This document shows, in pieces, positions 12,870-25,899 of a stretch of DNA of 64,000 nucleotides. The notes under the pieces are model-generated. The model had not been told where the DNA came from. It saw nothing but the letters and a program-made list of their open reading frames with translations, and searched no databases. The DNA comes from Megamerina dolium (lineage: Eukaryota; Arthropoda; Insecta; Diptera; Megamerinidae). Position 1 is the first letter of the stretch. Each line of letters opens with the position of its first letter. Both the position numbers and the translations under genes were made by a program. The stretch covers positions 17,276,368 through 17,340,367 of the forward strand of contig OY978526.1 of the NCBI GenBank assembly GCA_963854835.1. Direction: 5' to 3'.

Positions 12870-13210
12870 CCACTGGAGGGAAATTTTGGCGATATTGAAA
12901 AGTATAATATATTTATGCTTAATCTTAAAAGTTGTAAATTATTAAACCACGCCTACTATTTCATTCACCTTCCATACAAATTAACTAACTGATTATGATA
13001 TACTTCTTCATAATGAATGAATTTTCAGATTTAAGCATTATGTGAAATATAAAAGAGCCACTATTTCATATAGCTGTAATACAAAGCCACTGCTGTGAAA
13101 AGCACAATAATATCGCCATAACTTTTTGAAAATTTCAGTCTTAAGAAAATATTAAAAATATTACGCCCACTGGTTTATTTATCACCCATACAAAGTTGCT
13201 TATTTCACAT
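12870..13210 (-). repeat. Decayed ~150-bp units of the TTTGTATGGG...GGGCGT family
   Basis: In reverse complement the segment shows TTTGTATGGG followed by an AGTGGGCGTAAT phrase, then a second unit near 12950-12990. This relates it to the array at 1-2300 and to 34690-34960. Non-coding. Confidence 0.5.
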
Positions 13211-14830
13211 GAAGTCGTTATATTTTTTGTTTAAAAAGACTGTGCGACGTCCATGTTTAGAATAAGGTTCGACATTGTAGCCGGTTGCAGAAAAAGTGGC
13301 GAACCAAGAGTTCTTAATTTGCTAGAACTTTTTCTTTTTGTTTTCTACTGTTTCTTAAAGAGCCAAAAGAGCCAATGGAGCTTCTGATTCGACCATTACT
13401 GAGACTTAAATAATATATGCCTTCCATGTGCAAGGAATATTACAATTGTAGTATTTGTGGTTGGCAGGAACATACGAGTCCATATATACATGGTGGGATG
13501 GCTAAGTTAAAGACTCAACAACAACAAAATTAAAATTAAATATTCACTTTAAATGTACAAGTACATATTTATATGTATCTATGTACGAGTATACGATTTG
13601 TTCATTTGGTTGCTCTCCTTCACTTCATTTGAAAATTGCGTACAGATTTTATGTAAATATTCATAAATTTGCATATGAGTGTATGCTCATCTCTACACAG
13701 TCACACATACGTGTACATTTTATATGACCATCCTTGTGTTGTTTCATTGTGTGTGTGTGTGTGTGTGAGTGTGTGTGTGTGTTTATATGCGATATTTAAA
13801 AGTACGGTAAGAGATATAGTACATATGAATCTATGCATGTACATATGGAATACGAGTAGCGAAAGAATAAGAATGTGCTGAAATAATTAGATTAGATTTC
13901 TTGAATAAAATATGCATATTATTATATGTATTTTATATATTCGTATATTCGTCTATGGTGTATGATAAAAATATTCATGTGCATTGAAGTAGAATTGTAA
14001 ATTATGCAAATATGTCACCAGTAAGTATATACACAACCACACATGTACGTAAATATGTTTATATGCATGTACAACGTTTTCTTCTGACTCAATGTAGGTA
14101 TTACTACGTACACACAATACTATCATATTAAGTTATGCCAATATTTTTGCCGACGAAATCATAAAAAAGTAAAATCTATGATGACTCTGTTATCTCCATT
14201 AATTCACATATTGTCGGCTTGTCTTCTTGTTGCGTTTACATATATCTGGATGTGTGCGTGCACTCTCAATATTTTCAATGTCAAATATAAGCTATGGGTC
14301 CTTTTTTTTTCGTTGAAAAGTTTTACCAACGAAAATAAGATAAAAAGAAAAAGAGATAAACATATATCTACCTATTTATGCAGCGCACATGATAATGAGC
14401 CAAGAAAATTGGCTTAAAATGAATGCATAACAGCTTATTGCCCAAATAATAGTAAAAGTAGTAGTACTAGTAGCTGTAGTAGTAAGTAAAGTAGAAGTAG
14501 CAAGTTCAATGTTTCAATAGCGATATAGCGTGTGCGTGCGTACGTTATACTCGTACATATATATACCTTCTACATTTATACATACGAGTACTCATATTGA
14601 AGTACACTCACGAATATTGTTTATAAACGACCGCCCAGTCAGTTGACAGGCATCATCAGTACATGAGTGCCCACATAAAAATGTATGTACCTACTCATCG
14701 TTGAAAACATATATATGCGACGTAGACCTAGTAGATTTGATTGAATTTGAACTAGTGTATCATTAGTTACAAAGTATGCAAAAATTATGCAACTTAATTA
14801 TATCCCTTTAGTAGAAAATATATTTTATAT
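13211..14830. other. No gene seen; microsatellite-rich AT DNA
   Basis: Holds a GT array at about 13748-13781 and many short TATG/TACA repeats. No recognisable coding sequence or RNA gene. Confidence 0.5.
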
Positions 14831-14941
14831 TATGGTACTTCGACTCAAGTATGGTCAAGTATGATCCTCGCTCTTTACTTCCAGGTAATCCCTTCATCCA
14901 TTTTGTATGGGAGCCCTTTAGGAAGTTACAATCGCTAGCAA

Positions 14942-15204
14942 AAAGCAATCCTGAAGCCAATCTGGACATATGGTATTCAGTTATGGGGCACCACATCTCC
15001 CTGAAATATCGAAAAATTGCAGCGACTATAATCCCAGTGCCTGCGAATTATTGTAAACGAGCCTTGGTATATGAGGAACGTTAACATTCATCGAGATTTG
15101 ATTGTACCCACAATTTCTGAGGAAGTTGCAAAGTCCTGCAGAAGCTACATACAAAAATTACACAACCATCTGAATCCTCCGACGTTAAACAATGTTCGAG
15201 TAGT
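14942..15204 (+). mobile_element. Jockey-clade LINE fragment (C-terminal end of reverse-transcriptase ORF)
   Basis: With one or two frame changes the plus strand reads LKPIWTYGIQLWGTTSP, then an IEKLQRL-like stretch, then WYMRNVNIHRDLIVPTISEE and LHNHLNPPTL. This is the typical end of Jockey-type ORF2, between the last RT motifs and the stop. Only the 3' part is present, so it is a dead fragment. The same protein region, in another copy, lies at 33930-34450 on the other strand. Confidence 0.82.
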
Positions 15205-15279
15205 TGGTGATATATTTCCATCTTCTACGAGCACCCTGTTTAAACGAGAATATTATTTTTATAGTTGTATCTCCTTAAT

Positions 15280-15385
15280 GGGTTCAGATAGGCGTAAGTG
15301 TGTTTGGGAAAATTGTTACGAAGAAAATATAAATTGTGATCGGTCATATATTTTACGATTCTTTACTAGGGCAGCTAGATAAGTC
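15280..15385 (+). repeat. Single copy of the dispersed ~150-bp module
   Basis: Contains a 'gtaagtgtgtttgggaaaat' phrase and a 'gatcggtcatatattttac' phrase shared with 21590-21620, so it belongs to the same module family as 7540-8045 and 21580-22480. Confidence 0.45.
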
Positions 15386-15409
15386 AGCGGTATATTGAAT
15401 AAATTTGCT

Positions 15410-15715
15410 ACAATGTTGAATCTGTCCACCATGACTCTGTCGGCCGACGGACTCACCTTGGCTTTATTGGGTGCACTTTCACTCGGAGAAGTCCATTGCT
15501 CTATTTTGTTTTGATGGACCCTTGTTTGTTCCTTGCACAAAACCATCGATCTTTCTCACAAATACTCCCTTGAAGTGGTCACATGTGTTACATTTGTTCT
15601 CAAACGTGAGCAAACATGGCTCTTATCTTGCGGATAGCTTTTTCGTGACAAAATATTCATATAAAATGATGTACCCGCTCAATTGAGATGCCTACAGCCT
15701 GAGGCACCACACGCA
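15410..15715 (-). mobile_element. mariner (DD34D-type) transposase fragment
   Basis: The minus strand encodes a stretch containing QNKIEQWTSPSESAPNKAK, the part of mariner transposases that follows the first catalytic aspartate. Upstream and downstream sequence is frameshifted. No terminal repeats were identified. A partial fossil copy. Confidence 0.68.
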
Positions 15716-15739
15716 CTTTCACGATCATCCAATGTCATT

Positions 15740-16905
15740 CTATATATTTTATGAGCATCACAGGGGCTGGCATGGAAACGTTGCTAAATTTACCACCGCT
15801 ACATATAGCAGTACAAGAGGCTGCTGCAATGCAAGCACTCTCAATTCCTACGAAAGAAAAATTCAAACCAGTCAATCTGACTGTACACCTAGAGATCTTA
15901 AATAAAGTCGGAAATGTTACACATATGACCCAGACAAGTGACCACACAGACCAAGTACTCAATTTTACCAAGAAGATATGAAGTCATTTTCCCATCAAGG
16001 GAGAAGTGGAACGCTTGCCCAATATGGATACACGACGATTCGAAAAAATGGTATACAGATGAATCCAAAACCTTCAGGGTGTAGGAGCAGGAATATTGGG
16101 ACCTAGAACACACAAATCAATAATACTATAATTTTCCATGCATAGCTTTATGCTATAAAGGAAACAGTGGAAACCCATTCCAAAAGAGGACTCCAAAGAG
16201 TCAAAACTAAAATACTCTCAGACTTACTGTCTGTCCTCAAAGTTTTTAAAAGCTACACATTCACATCAAAAGTCCTCACAGAGTGTAACAATACACTCTA
16301 TAAATGGACCATCCACAATCAGGTCTTTCTGATCTGGGTGCCAGGACATGAAGAACACGAAGGTAATGAAAAGGAGGACCTTTATGCCAAAAAAGGGACT
16401 GAAAGGACATTTGTCGGTCCAACCTCGTTCCTTGGCTTCAATAAAAACAACATTAAACAGGATACCAAGAAATGGATCCAACATAAAATCAGAGAATATT
16501 GGAATAACACTGGCGGTCTCAACCACTCCAAAAAATTCCTGTGTTTTGATGCAAAAAGTGCAAACATCGCTAGATTTCTCTCCGGAGCACTAACGGGCCA
16601 CTAGGTATGCAATAAACATTTATACCAAATAGGAGTATCCAACACAAGTACTTGCAGATTCTGCTGTGATAAGGAAGAGTCCATGGAACACTTAATTACA
16701 ACGTGTGATGCTCTAGGCCATAGGAGGCACAAAATCCTAGGTTCATACCTACTAGAAGATGAAGACCTTCAAATGCTCCCACCGAAGGAGCTGGTTCGAT
16801 TCCTCGATATATTAAATATACTAAATATCTAAGTATAAAGTGGTGCACAATAGAGCAGGTTGGTCGCAGTGCATACAGGCCTTAGCCTAAACCCTAACCC
16901 TACCA
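15740..16905 (+). mobile_element. I-type LINE 3' part: end of RT, RNase H domain and 3' tail
   Basis: Translated pieces read ETLLNLPPLHIAVQEAAA (the RT-RNase H linker typical of these LINEs), then a VYTDESKT-like start of RNase H near 16050. At 16167-16604 there is one long frame with VFLIWVPGHEEHEGNEKEDLYA, the RNase H C-terminal signature (WVPGHxxxxGNExxD). A Cys/His stretch (CRFCCDKEESMEHLITTCD) near 16650-16710 closes the ORF. The tail near 16850-16905 is a 'gcacaatagagcaggttggtcgcagtgc' type 3' end with CCTAAACCCTAACCCTA. Frameshifted and 5'-truncated, hence inactive. RNase H rules out a plain Jockey; the clade (I, LOA or R1) is not resolved. Confidence 0.82.
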
Positions 16906-17215
16906 TTACCATGAATTTTATCAACGGTTTATGGCATGAAGACCTTTTCAGTAAACCAATTCTTAACCATTGGAGTTGATGTATTTATAAGAAATTAGTA
17001 CTTATATGTAACTTGATATTTTTACTAAACTCTACCACGAACTACATAACAACATTAGACCTCCGTTTCGTAACCGTTATTTATTTGGCTGTTGGTGCTA
17101 TTGCATTTTCGTTAAGTGTATACATTCCATGTATACTTTTTTTTGGTTTCTCTTAACGAATTATGTAGGTAGTATATTTTAAATGTTGCCATATTGCGAT
17201 ATTCTATTCATAACG

Positions 17216-17255
<40 letters not shown>

Positions 17256-19868
17256 GTTATATGTACATATGTATGTGTGCTTCCTTTGAAAAAAAAAAAA
17301 ATAAATGGTGAGTTTTGCACGTGTTCCGGAAAATCGCACTTTCTGAGAAAATACTTTTAAAAGTATACAAAAGAGATACGTACCAAACGAATAGATGGTG
17401 GAATCAAGTAGCCATGATATTTAGTACATAAAACGATGATGATGATGGTACGAATGTGGTCATTTGATAAAGCTTTCTGCGTAGAATGTTAGTCACTATT
17501 TTGATAATAATGAGCTGTGTCAGATGAAAAAGTTGAACATTTTTGGTATTGCTTTTTGTCGTTTGTTGTTGTTGTTGTTGTTGTTAATGAGCGAAGGAAC
17601 AAACGTACGAGCAAATGAATAAAGTGGAAAAATGTTTGTTCAACGAAAAGTTGCTATTAATCAATGAACTTTTTGAATGCAACGTGATTGTGTTTATGAT
17701 ACTTGTTCTTCTCAGATATCATTTCACTTTTATAGTTACTCATATCTGTATGTGTATGTACTTGTAATTAATACTTTAATATTAGATTTCACAAAAAAAA
17801 AATCTTTGTTATTTTGTGCGGAATAAGTGAAATATGGAAAGAAATAAATCTCTTCTCAAACGTACTAGCGTGAATTTCATTGGTTTTCTTTTCACTATCA
17901 AATTCGATATTCGTTCAGTTACATTCATATTCTTACCAGCAATTTGTTTACCCTGTGCGTATTATTAAAATATAAGCATTTTAAAAACTGGATTGGTGTT
18001 AATTAATTAATTATCATCTGTATTTTACTTAATGAGCAATAGTTTCTCTTATTGGTATTTTCACTTCTGTTTTTTTTTTTGGTGTTCATGAAAATGTGGG
18101 TTATTAACTGTCTGTACATATAAACACCTACGGATATTATATGTATGATGTATTTTCGATGTGACACAAATTGTTGTCAATATTGATGATGATGTTTATT
18201 AGTATAATACTACTACATACTACATACATACATACTTAATAATACCAATATCAAAATTGCTATTAATTATTTTATTGTCAATGAAATAAAAAAAGAAAAA
18301 AATTAAGTAAAATTATAATTCATTATAATTATATTTAATAATTACGATTTTTGTCGCCACACGACCATGTTTAGAATACTAAACTCGTTTGTATGGGGGT
18401 GACACTTTTAAAATGAAAATAAAAATAAAAAACCAAAATATCATTAACATCATCAACATCACCATCATTATCATCATAATAATCACTGTGCGTTTGACCT
18501 TAAACACCAGCATCATTTAAATTTTGGGTCAAAGATCAATGAAATTTTATTTCCTTCGTTTCGTTCCATATTCATTAAAGTGCTTCACTAAAATCTAGTT
18601 TTTTCATTCCAAACTTAATTTTTAGAGATTTTGTTCAGAAATGATTTGCTATAATGGATACAAAAAACTATAAACCAAATGATAGAAATGGCAATTTTTG
18701 TTGAGATACCTTAATACACATACATAGATTAATACAATTCTTTTGGATACATTTTATAATTTATATGTTTATTTTTTGTGTATGTTTCTTTGATTTCTAT
18801 ATGCATACAAATTTATTAGAGCAATCGAGTTCTTCTGATCGATATATACGATTTCATTTTCGTTTTGCGATTTTAGTATAGATTATAGATTAATATGCAT
18901 GCAAATTTACATTAGGTTATGGAGGCGATATTTGTATACATAAAATATGAAGAGCAAAAAATATAGACAAATGGAGGGAAGTGACATAATGCTTACTTGA
19001 TTTATTTTGCGAAATTTTAAAGATTTCTTTATAAGCATGCTCAATTATATGTTAAATATGAGAGAGATTGGACGATCGCATCAATTCCAAAAAAAATCGT
19101 ACACTTCAATTAATATATTTAAGCTTTAGTATTGAAGGTTGAAATAAATATTCGGGTATTTAAAAATGTAGCATTTTTTCAGTTTTCATTGACCTTTTTT
19201 CGAGAAATGCCCATATATGTACCTACTCGCATGTATGTACATACATACATGCGAACGTTAATTTAATCTACGATAGCCAACCTACTAATTTATTAATGAT
19301 ATATGGCAAAAAAAAAAGGCAGCAGCATTGTTAGCATCACATCAGCAGCAACATGATAATCAGGAAACACATACAATTTAAATTGTCACCAATATTATGA
19401 GAGATTTAAATAATTTAAAATATAATAATTATTGTTAATTAAATTTCAATAATCTCTATATATGTATATGAAAGAATTAAATTTAATTTCACAATGAGTC
19501 CATTGTACGTAATTAATAATGCAATGTACTCATTGTGATATTTATTGCTGTTGTTATTTTTAATAACAATGTCCTTTTCGTAACGAGTTTAAGCTTAAAG
19601 CTTACGCCTATACATTACGCCTGTTCATAATGTCATAACACTACTGTGATTGCTTACACCTACACAATGTCTGCAATGAAAGTAAAATGTGATGAGACGA
19701 AAAACAGACGAAATGATATTATCTCATATCACCTTTTTCACCTATTATTCTTAACAAATCATATCCAAATTGACAAAAATAATAATTTTTGCCTATAGCT
19801 TCAATATACGTGGAGAATATTTAATCTGTTCAATCGATTCGTGTAGTATTTGTAGCGTCATTTAAACT
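16906..19868. other. No gene seen; AT-rich DNA with TTG repeats
   Basis: A (TTG)n run of about 40 bp lies at 17215-17255, a second near 17566-17585, and short TCA/TACA repeats near 18450 and 18220. No supportable gene. Confidence 0.55.
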
Positions 19869-19878
19869 TAGATATACT

Positions 19879-20249
19879 GGGTGTCGTAGCTCCGTGGTTA
19901 GTGTGTTGGACTTCTGATCTGTAAATTGTAGGTTCAATCCCCGGCTGAAGCATGAATTTAATATCGAACAGATTTTTCTTTCGAACGATGCAAAACTGTC
20001 GGGAAACAATTGGCAATTCATCCGACAGTAACAATTTACCATCGAAAAGCTTCTAAAAGAACTCTGTTATAAAGCTCAGAAAAAGTGATTCCACGCGGGT
20101 TCTACCATTCGGAATCCGCTAAAATAAGTAGGACCCTTCTAATACTGTCCAAAATTTAACACGTACAACAGTACTGGAAGAGAAGTTCGACCAAAGAGCA
20201 CCCTATAAGTGCCACATATTTATTTACTTATTTTTTTTTATACTAAAAA
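19879..20249 (+). mobile_element. tRNA-derived SINE, full length
   Basis: Same family as the 12.3 kb copy but on the plus strand. The head starts at 19879 with GGGTGTCGTAGCTCCGTGG (A box about 19887-19897) and B box GGTTCAATCC at 19931-19940. The tail is ATTTATTTACTTATTTTT. Flanks AGATATACT (19870-19878) and AGATATTCT (20250-20258) fit a 9-bp target-site duplication with one change. Confidence 0.88.
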
Positions 20250-20259
20250 AGATATTCTG

Positions 20260-21448
20260 ATTATTCTTTCTGAATACTGTAGGCAGACGACGGTATATAG
20301 ATTACAAATTTTTTAAAGCAATTCTCTTTTTCGTAACGAAAAATACGTTCTTCGAAATGAAAGTGGCTGCTGTCGTTTCTGTTTAACCTTGCTTTGCCAC
20401 CACTAATTTCAAAGCCCAATCGAAGCCGTAACAAAGCAAAGTTGAATAATTTGAAAGCACCCTATCGAAGCACTTTTTAATTTGAATTGGAAGCTTCAAC
20501 GAAGTAAAGCATTTACACATATTTCTTTTTTATCTACAGTATACACGTATATTACACTACATAACGTATAGTGGCATTACATTCATATAGAAGTGTTATA
20601 GAAACACAAATTAGTACAAAATATGGCCGTACCAGATAAAGTTAAGTAGTTATAAAGTTAATTACTTTAATTCGGCTGTGTTGTGGAGGAAGTTGAGTCA
20701 AAATAGCTCAACATTTATTGAATATGCGTAGAAACCCTAAATACCATTAACTAAATTATACAAGTAATATTTGAATGGTGTTTTGAATTTTGATATGATT
20801 ACTTAATTATTATATATTATATAAATGTTATTGCAAGAAAACTCATGAAGATATTAAATTGCAAACGAAATCTTCTAAACGAATTCTTCTAAAGTTCATA
20901 TCACACCTTCGTTTTTACTATGTGACTTGTTTAATTTCAATTTGCAAAATATGCTTCTTAACACTTTCACAATGTTTTCTGTCGACATTGTTCTATGACA
21001 AGGTATTTATTGCTGTTGTTGTTTTTACTTCGTAGAAATAAATATTTATACAAGTATGTTACACTTAAGACACATTAAATAAATAAATAAACAAAAAAGA
21101 GAGGGAGAATAAAAAGACAACGAGGTGGGTGGATAATAAATTAAAATATAATTTGAGCATAGACATGAACATGCTTTGCTTTATACTATTATACCCATCC
21201 CCATTTACTCATCAATTGCACTCGTAAGTATCTCAGTAAGTAGGTGTATGTATAAACTTATATTAAACATACACTTACACATATGTATATGTTTATATAT
21301 ACTATAATGTCGCATAAACAGATGCATGAATGTACTATATGGTTGAGGAGTCACCAAGGAGGCATGCAAATTTATTTGCTCGTTCGCAATTAAAAATATG
21401 TGTATAAATGTATGTATGTATACTCGTACGTATGCATGTGCATATATG

Positions 21449-21507
<59 letters not shown>

Positions 21508-21575
21508 ATGTGTATATTTACAATATGTATATGTAACAATATGATTATGTTGGTTAGTATATTTGTGGAGAAATA
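20260..21575. other. No gene seen; AT-rich DNA with a (TA)n array
   Basis: Contains a TA array of about 50 bp at 21450-21501 and scattered TATG repeats. No recognisable gene. Confidence 0.5.
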
Positions 21576-21579
21576 CTAT

Positions 21580-22480
21580 GACGAAAAAATGAAAGGGGGT
21601 CGGTCATATATTTTACCTCTGTAAGGACACTCTTGGAGTGCTGGGAGGGTATTTTATTAAAATATCAATGTTACAAAGGGAGCAGTCTATAAGGGAGGCC
21701 AATAGGGGTCAAGTATATTTTGACAAAATGTTGAAGAGACAAATTGAATGGAAGTTGGTCATACATTTTACGCCTTTAGAGGTAGTTTCTCGTAATGGTA
21801 GGATAAAATTAACAAAAAAAAAAGAATACTATTTTGTCTTAGAGGTCCACGAAAGTGTGAATTAGTATAAAAATGTCGTGGTAAAATAATAAATAAGAGT
21901 CGATAATAAATTTTTAAGCTCTTAGAAAAGAACCTTGGAATGATGCGAGCCAATTTTATTTAAAAAATATTCATTTTGTCGGGAAGCTTCCTAAGCGAAT
22001 AGAGATAGGGAGGGGTGGAAAATTTAATGGGGGTCCGATTGACATTAGATTCCTCTAGAAATGATTTCTAGACAGCTCTATGATTATTTGTCTATTTTCA
22101 GGTATTTTTGCGTTCATTTTGTATGGCAGCTCACTTTATGAGCAGATTTACAGAGTAAATTACAGTTTGAGAAAAATATTTGGAAGTTAAATCTAATGGG
22201 GATCGGTTGTACGTTTCACCATCCTAAAAGTGATTCCTGAGAAGCTATAGAATTGTTTGTCAATTTTCAGACCTTTTTCGTTCATTTTGATGGTGTGGTG
22301 GTGAAGAAAGCAAATAAAATATTTTGGTGTAGTAAAAGTAATGGGTGGTCGATGTTACATTTTACTCTCCTTGAAGCGATCACTGATCAGTTTTGGAGTT
22401 ATTTGTTGATTTTCAGTTTTCATATTCTACCTAAAAAAATTTTTTTTTAGCTTTTGAAAAAGTTCTCATATTTCATCATT
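21580..22480 (+). repeat. Array of ~150-bp decayed modules
   Basis: Around five modules with phrases like 'ggaagttggtcatacattttac', 'attttcaggtatttttgcgttcattttgtatgg' and 'aaatctaatggggatcggttg' recur at intervals of about 150-170 bp. The same modules occur at 7540-8045 and 43890-44220. No coding potential; possibly the internal repeat of a non-autonomous element. Confidence 0.6.
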
Positions 22481-23324
22481 CTATTGTAGTTTGTTTAACA
22501 TTTCGAATATTTTTGCCTAACTATGAGAGCTGGTAAAAAATTCTGCCCAAATATCGGCTACCCTAATATTCATGCATGGTTAAATACAAATATATACATT
22601 TGCACATCATATGTACTAATCCGTGCTGGTTTTTATAGCTCCCAAAGTTTTGCTATTGTTCGTTTCTAGAGTTGAGGCATATGCCAAAAAAAAAAAATAT
22701 ATATAATTTATTACTTACTTAAAACTATGCTTAAAATTATGCTATGCTGCTACTCTTGCTGCAGCTGAATTATTTTTTTTTTCTACTTTTTTCTGTTAAT
22801 ATGGAAAAATAGCAGATATTTCGGTTTTTTTATTTTCAAAATTATTTTGCTTTAATTTAGTAAAAATAATAGTTTAAATTGATGTTATGACTTTATGAGC
22901 ATTTATTGTTACTTGCAAATTAAAATATTTGACAATCGTACGAATAAAATACATTGTCATTATAAATAAAGTCATTTGAAAAATACACTTTATTTATTAT
23001 ATTCCACGTATTCGTGTTATTTATTAATTATTTATGTGTAAATTGTTAATTAAATTAAAATATATAGTCTCATTAATAGACAGCAAATTTTGCACATAAG
23101 CAAATGAGCTATGATACACATGATACACAAATTTGAGGTAGTGGCAATGCCAACAACAAAGAGTTTAACCAAAGTATTAAGTTGTTAGTATAAAAATAAA
23201 TAATACAATATAAATATTTATCATGCAAAAATTTTACTCCAAATATGATAGAAGTATTTACATTAAAATTGATTAAGATATTAAATAAATTTAAAAAAAA
23301 CAAAAAAAAGAGTTAATTTGAATT

Positions 23325-23392
<68 letters not shown>

Positions 23393-25017
23393 CAATATAT
23401 ATAGTATATTTGGACAAAGCAAACTTTTTATTTTCAACTCTTTTGATGATGGCACGAATAACAAACGAAATGCATTATGGGGTGGTATGGTGCTGTACAT
23501 ATTTATGTATATGAATAATATAAAAGACATAATATTCATAAAAATGTTAACGAAAAATATGATTAGCAATTTTCATAGATTGCGTCTTAAAGTGTTTGTT
23601 ATAATTTATTTGCTTATCAAATTATGTTCATTTGCATTATTGTTTCTTCTTTTATATTCGTTTCTCGGAAATATGCATTTGTTAAATTTTTTTTTTGTCA
23701 ATTGATAAAGAAGAAAAATATTTGAATATAAAAATATATACAAATATGCGGAAATTTTTGATTTCAAATTTTTTCGACGCCATGTCATTACTAATTTATA
23801 CATACACACATGCATACGAATATAAGTATGCATATTATAATCTAAAATGCCATTATGTGCTATGCAAGCAACTCTTTTACTATATGCTTTGTCTATTTTC
23901 TTATATTATTGCTACTGCAATTAGCAATTACCTAAATGATTGAAAGTATGCAGAAAACGTAAATACAATTTTTTTTCTTTTTCTAATTTAAATATACAGA
24001 CTTCATACATACACATTTATTTTTATGGGTTAGTATTTTAAAGTTAAAAGAAAAAAATTATATATATAAATTATTCTCTCATACATTTTGAAAAGTTCTT
24101 CGGTATTGTATGTTATTAAACATGATTAAGATAGATTCCAAGAATATTGAATTGATTTAAAATACCTTCTAAGAATTTATATGATACACATTAATATTAA
24201 ACATTTCGAAGTAATCCTTGGTTTTTTTTTCTTACGAATTCATATAAGACTTTCAAAACTTTTGGGGATGAGCTCTTCAAAACAATTTACACCTTTCTTA
24301 AACAATAAATAAATTTCAGGTATATTAAAATTGTGAAATTGATTATGAAGATCAATTTGATATTTAGTTGTTTTTAATTACAAATATTTTGTGGGCTTCT
24401 TTACCTACAATATTACACCAACTAAAAACAAATCAACAAATCTTATATCAATGTAAATGCATATAATTTTATATTTTTGAATAACAAATTACAAGACTAA
24501 TATTCTTCTATTTATATTCTACCTATTAAGTATTTGATAGTTTGACGGTGAATATTTTGATATAAGGTTTATTCTGCATAAATTAGAAATACATACACCA
24601 ATACATTTGTTTGGTGGCCTTATCTGTACCACTATTCTTTAAAGCTAAGCTGCGTTGATCTATACAGACAAAGTTTTTTATGGTAATCATAATCCACAGT
24701 ACCAAGAGGGCCCAGTAGAATAGGGACTAGTTCACGTGGTATCACAATGGATCATTAGTGACCTAAGTGTGTCATATGACAGTCACCTTATCTAGCTACC
24801 TACCTACCTACCTATAATCCAGAATCGTGGATTTTTCAACTAATCAAAAGATTGGAAAGTAAGACTCACTCAGCTACATTCCACTTTACTTTTTTAATCT
24901 CTTTGAGATTTTGTGTAGCGTTGTTTAAGACTCGATTTGTGATGATGCCTTTTACTGACAAAATTACGAATGATGGCCTTGATGATCGCCGATATCCAAG
25001 AGCGACCCCAGAACTCA
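22481..25017. other. No gene seen; AT-rich DNA with a (TA)n array
   Basis: Holds a TA array at about 23329-23388 and a (CTAC)n run near 24795-24812. The latter follows a phrase (24735-24800) that looks like the 3' end of a LINE, but I cannot assign it. No supportable gene. Confidence 0.5.
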
Positions 25018-25019
25018 TA

Positions 25020-25893
25020 AAGGGTTTTCCATTAGGGACATAACAATTTCGTATCTTTATATGAACGCACCCTTAAACTTTTTTAATCAACTATCAATGT
25101 CAAAACGTTAGTTAAAGTCGACATTTTCATCATGGTAAAGTTCAAGAACCAGCAACGTTTGGAAATTATTAAAAATTACTACCGAAATTCTTAGTCGGCG
25201 GTCACAACTTTAAGAGCGAAAAATCATCTTCAGCGATGAAGCTCATTTCTGGCTCAATGGCTTTGTCAATAAGCAAAATATGCGTTATTGGTCAGCAACA
25301 AACCCACAAGTGCTTCTTGAGACACCGCTGCACCCGCAAAAAGAAGTTACTGTTTGGTGCGGTTTTCATGCCGGAGGTGTGGTTGGGCCGTATTTTTTCG
25401 TGGATGAAAACGACCGTCATGTTACCTTCAATGGAGAGCGCTATCGTGCTATGTTGGAAGATTATTTTTGGCCAGAATTGGATGAACTTGACATCAGCGA
25501 TATGTGGTTTCAATCAGACGGTGCCACTAGCCACACAGCACACGTCACAATCGATTTATTGCAAGACAAATTCGGTGAACGTGTTATCTCGAGAAATGGT
25601 CCGGTCGAATGGCATTGGATTTCTTTCTATGGGGCTTTATCAAGTCACTGGTCTATGCCAACAAGCCAGCAACTTTAAACGAGCTCAAAGACAACATCCA
25701 ATGCGAAATTACCAACGGGTCCAAAGAATCGACCGCTGTAAACGGGCTCGTGGTGGTCATATGACCGAAATTGAATTTCATTCATAAAATGTAATGCTTG
25801 CAATATATCCACCATAAATTTGAACTCAATATCTCAAATATTTCTGTGCTTTATTAATATATAAAACTGTTATGTCTCTAATGGAAAACCTTT
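25020..25893 (+). mobile_element. DD41D-type (rosa-like) mariner, internally deleted, with TIRs and TA duplication
   Basis: Terminal inverted repeats are AAGGGTTTTCCATTAGGGAC (from 25020) and its near-perfect inverse ending at 25893, with TA on each side (25018-25019 and 25894-25895), the standard Tc1/mariner target duplication. Inside, a short N-terminal piece (KFKNQQRLEIIKNYYRNS then stop) is joined to the catalytic part: IIFSDEAHFWLNGF, TVWCGFHAGGVVGPYFF, MWFQSDGATSHTAH and, after a frame change, LDFFLWGFIKSLVYANK. The spacing to the last aspartate in the related full frame is about 41 residues. The helix-turn-helix region and a few residues before the third aspartate are missing, so it cannot encode a working transposase. 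Confidence 0.88.
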
Positions 25894-25899
25894 TATTTA

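Noticed and set aside
19879..19952. tRNA-like sequence with A and B boxes
   Set aside because: It continues into a SINE body with tail and target duplications and does not form a proper cloverleaf, so it is a SINE head and not a tRNA gene.
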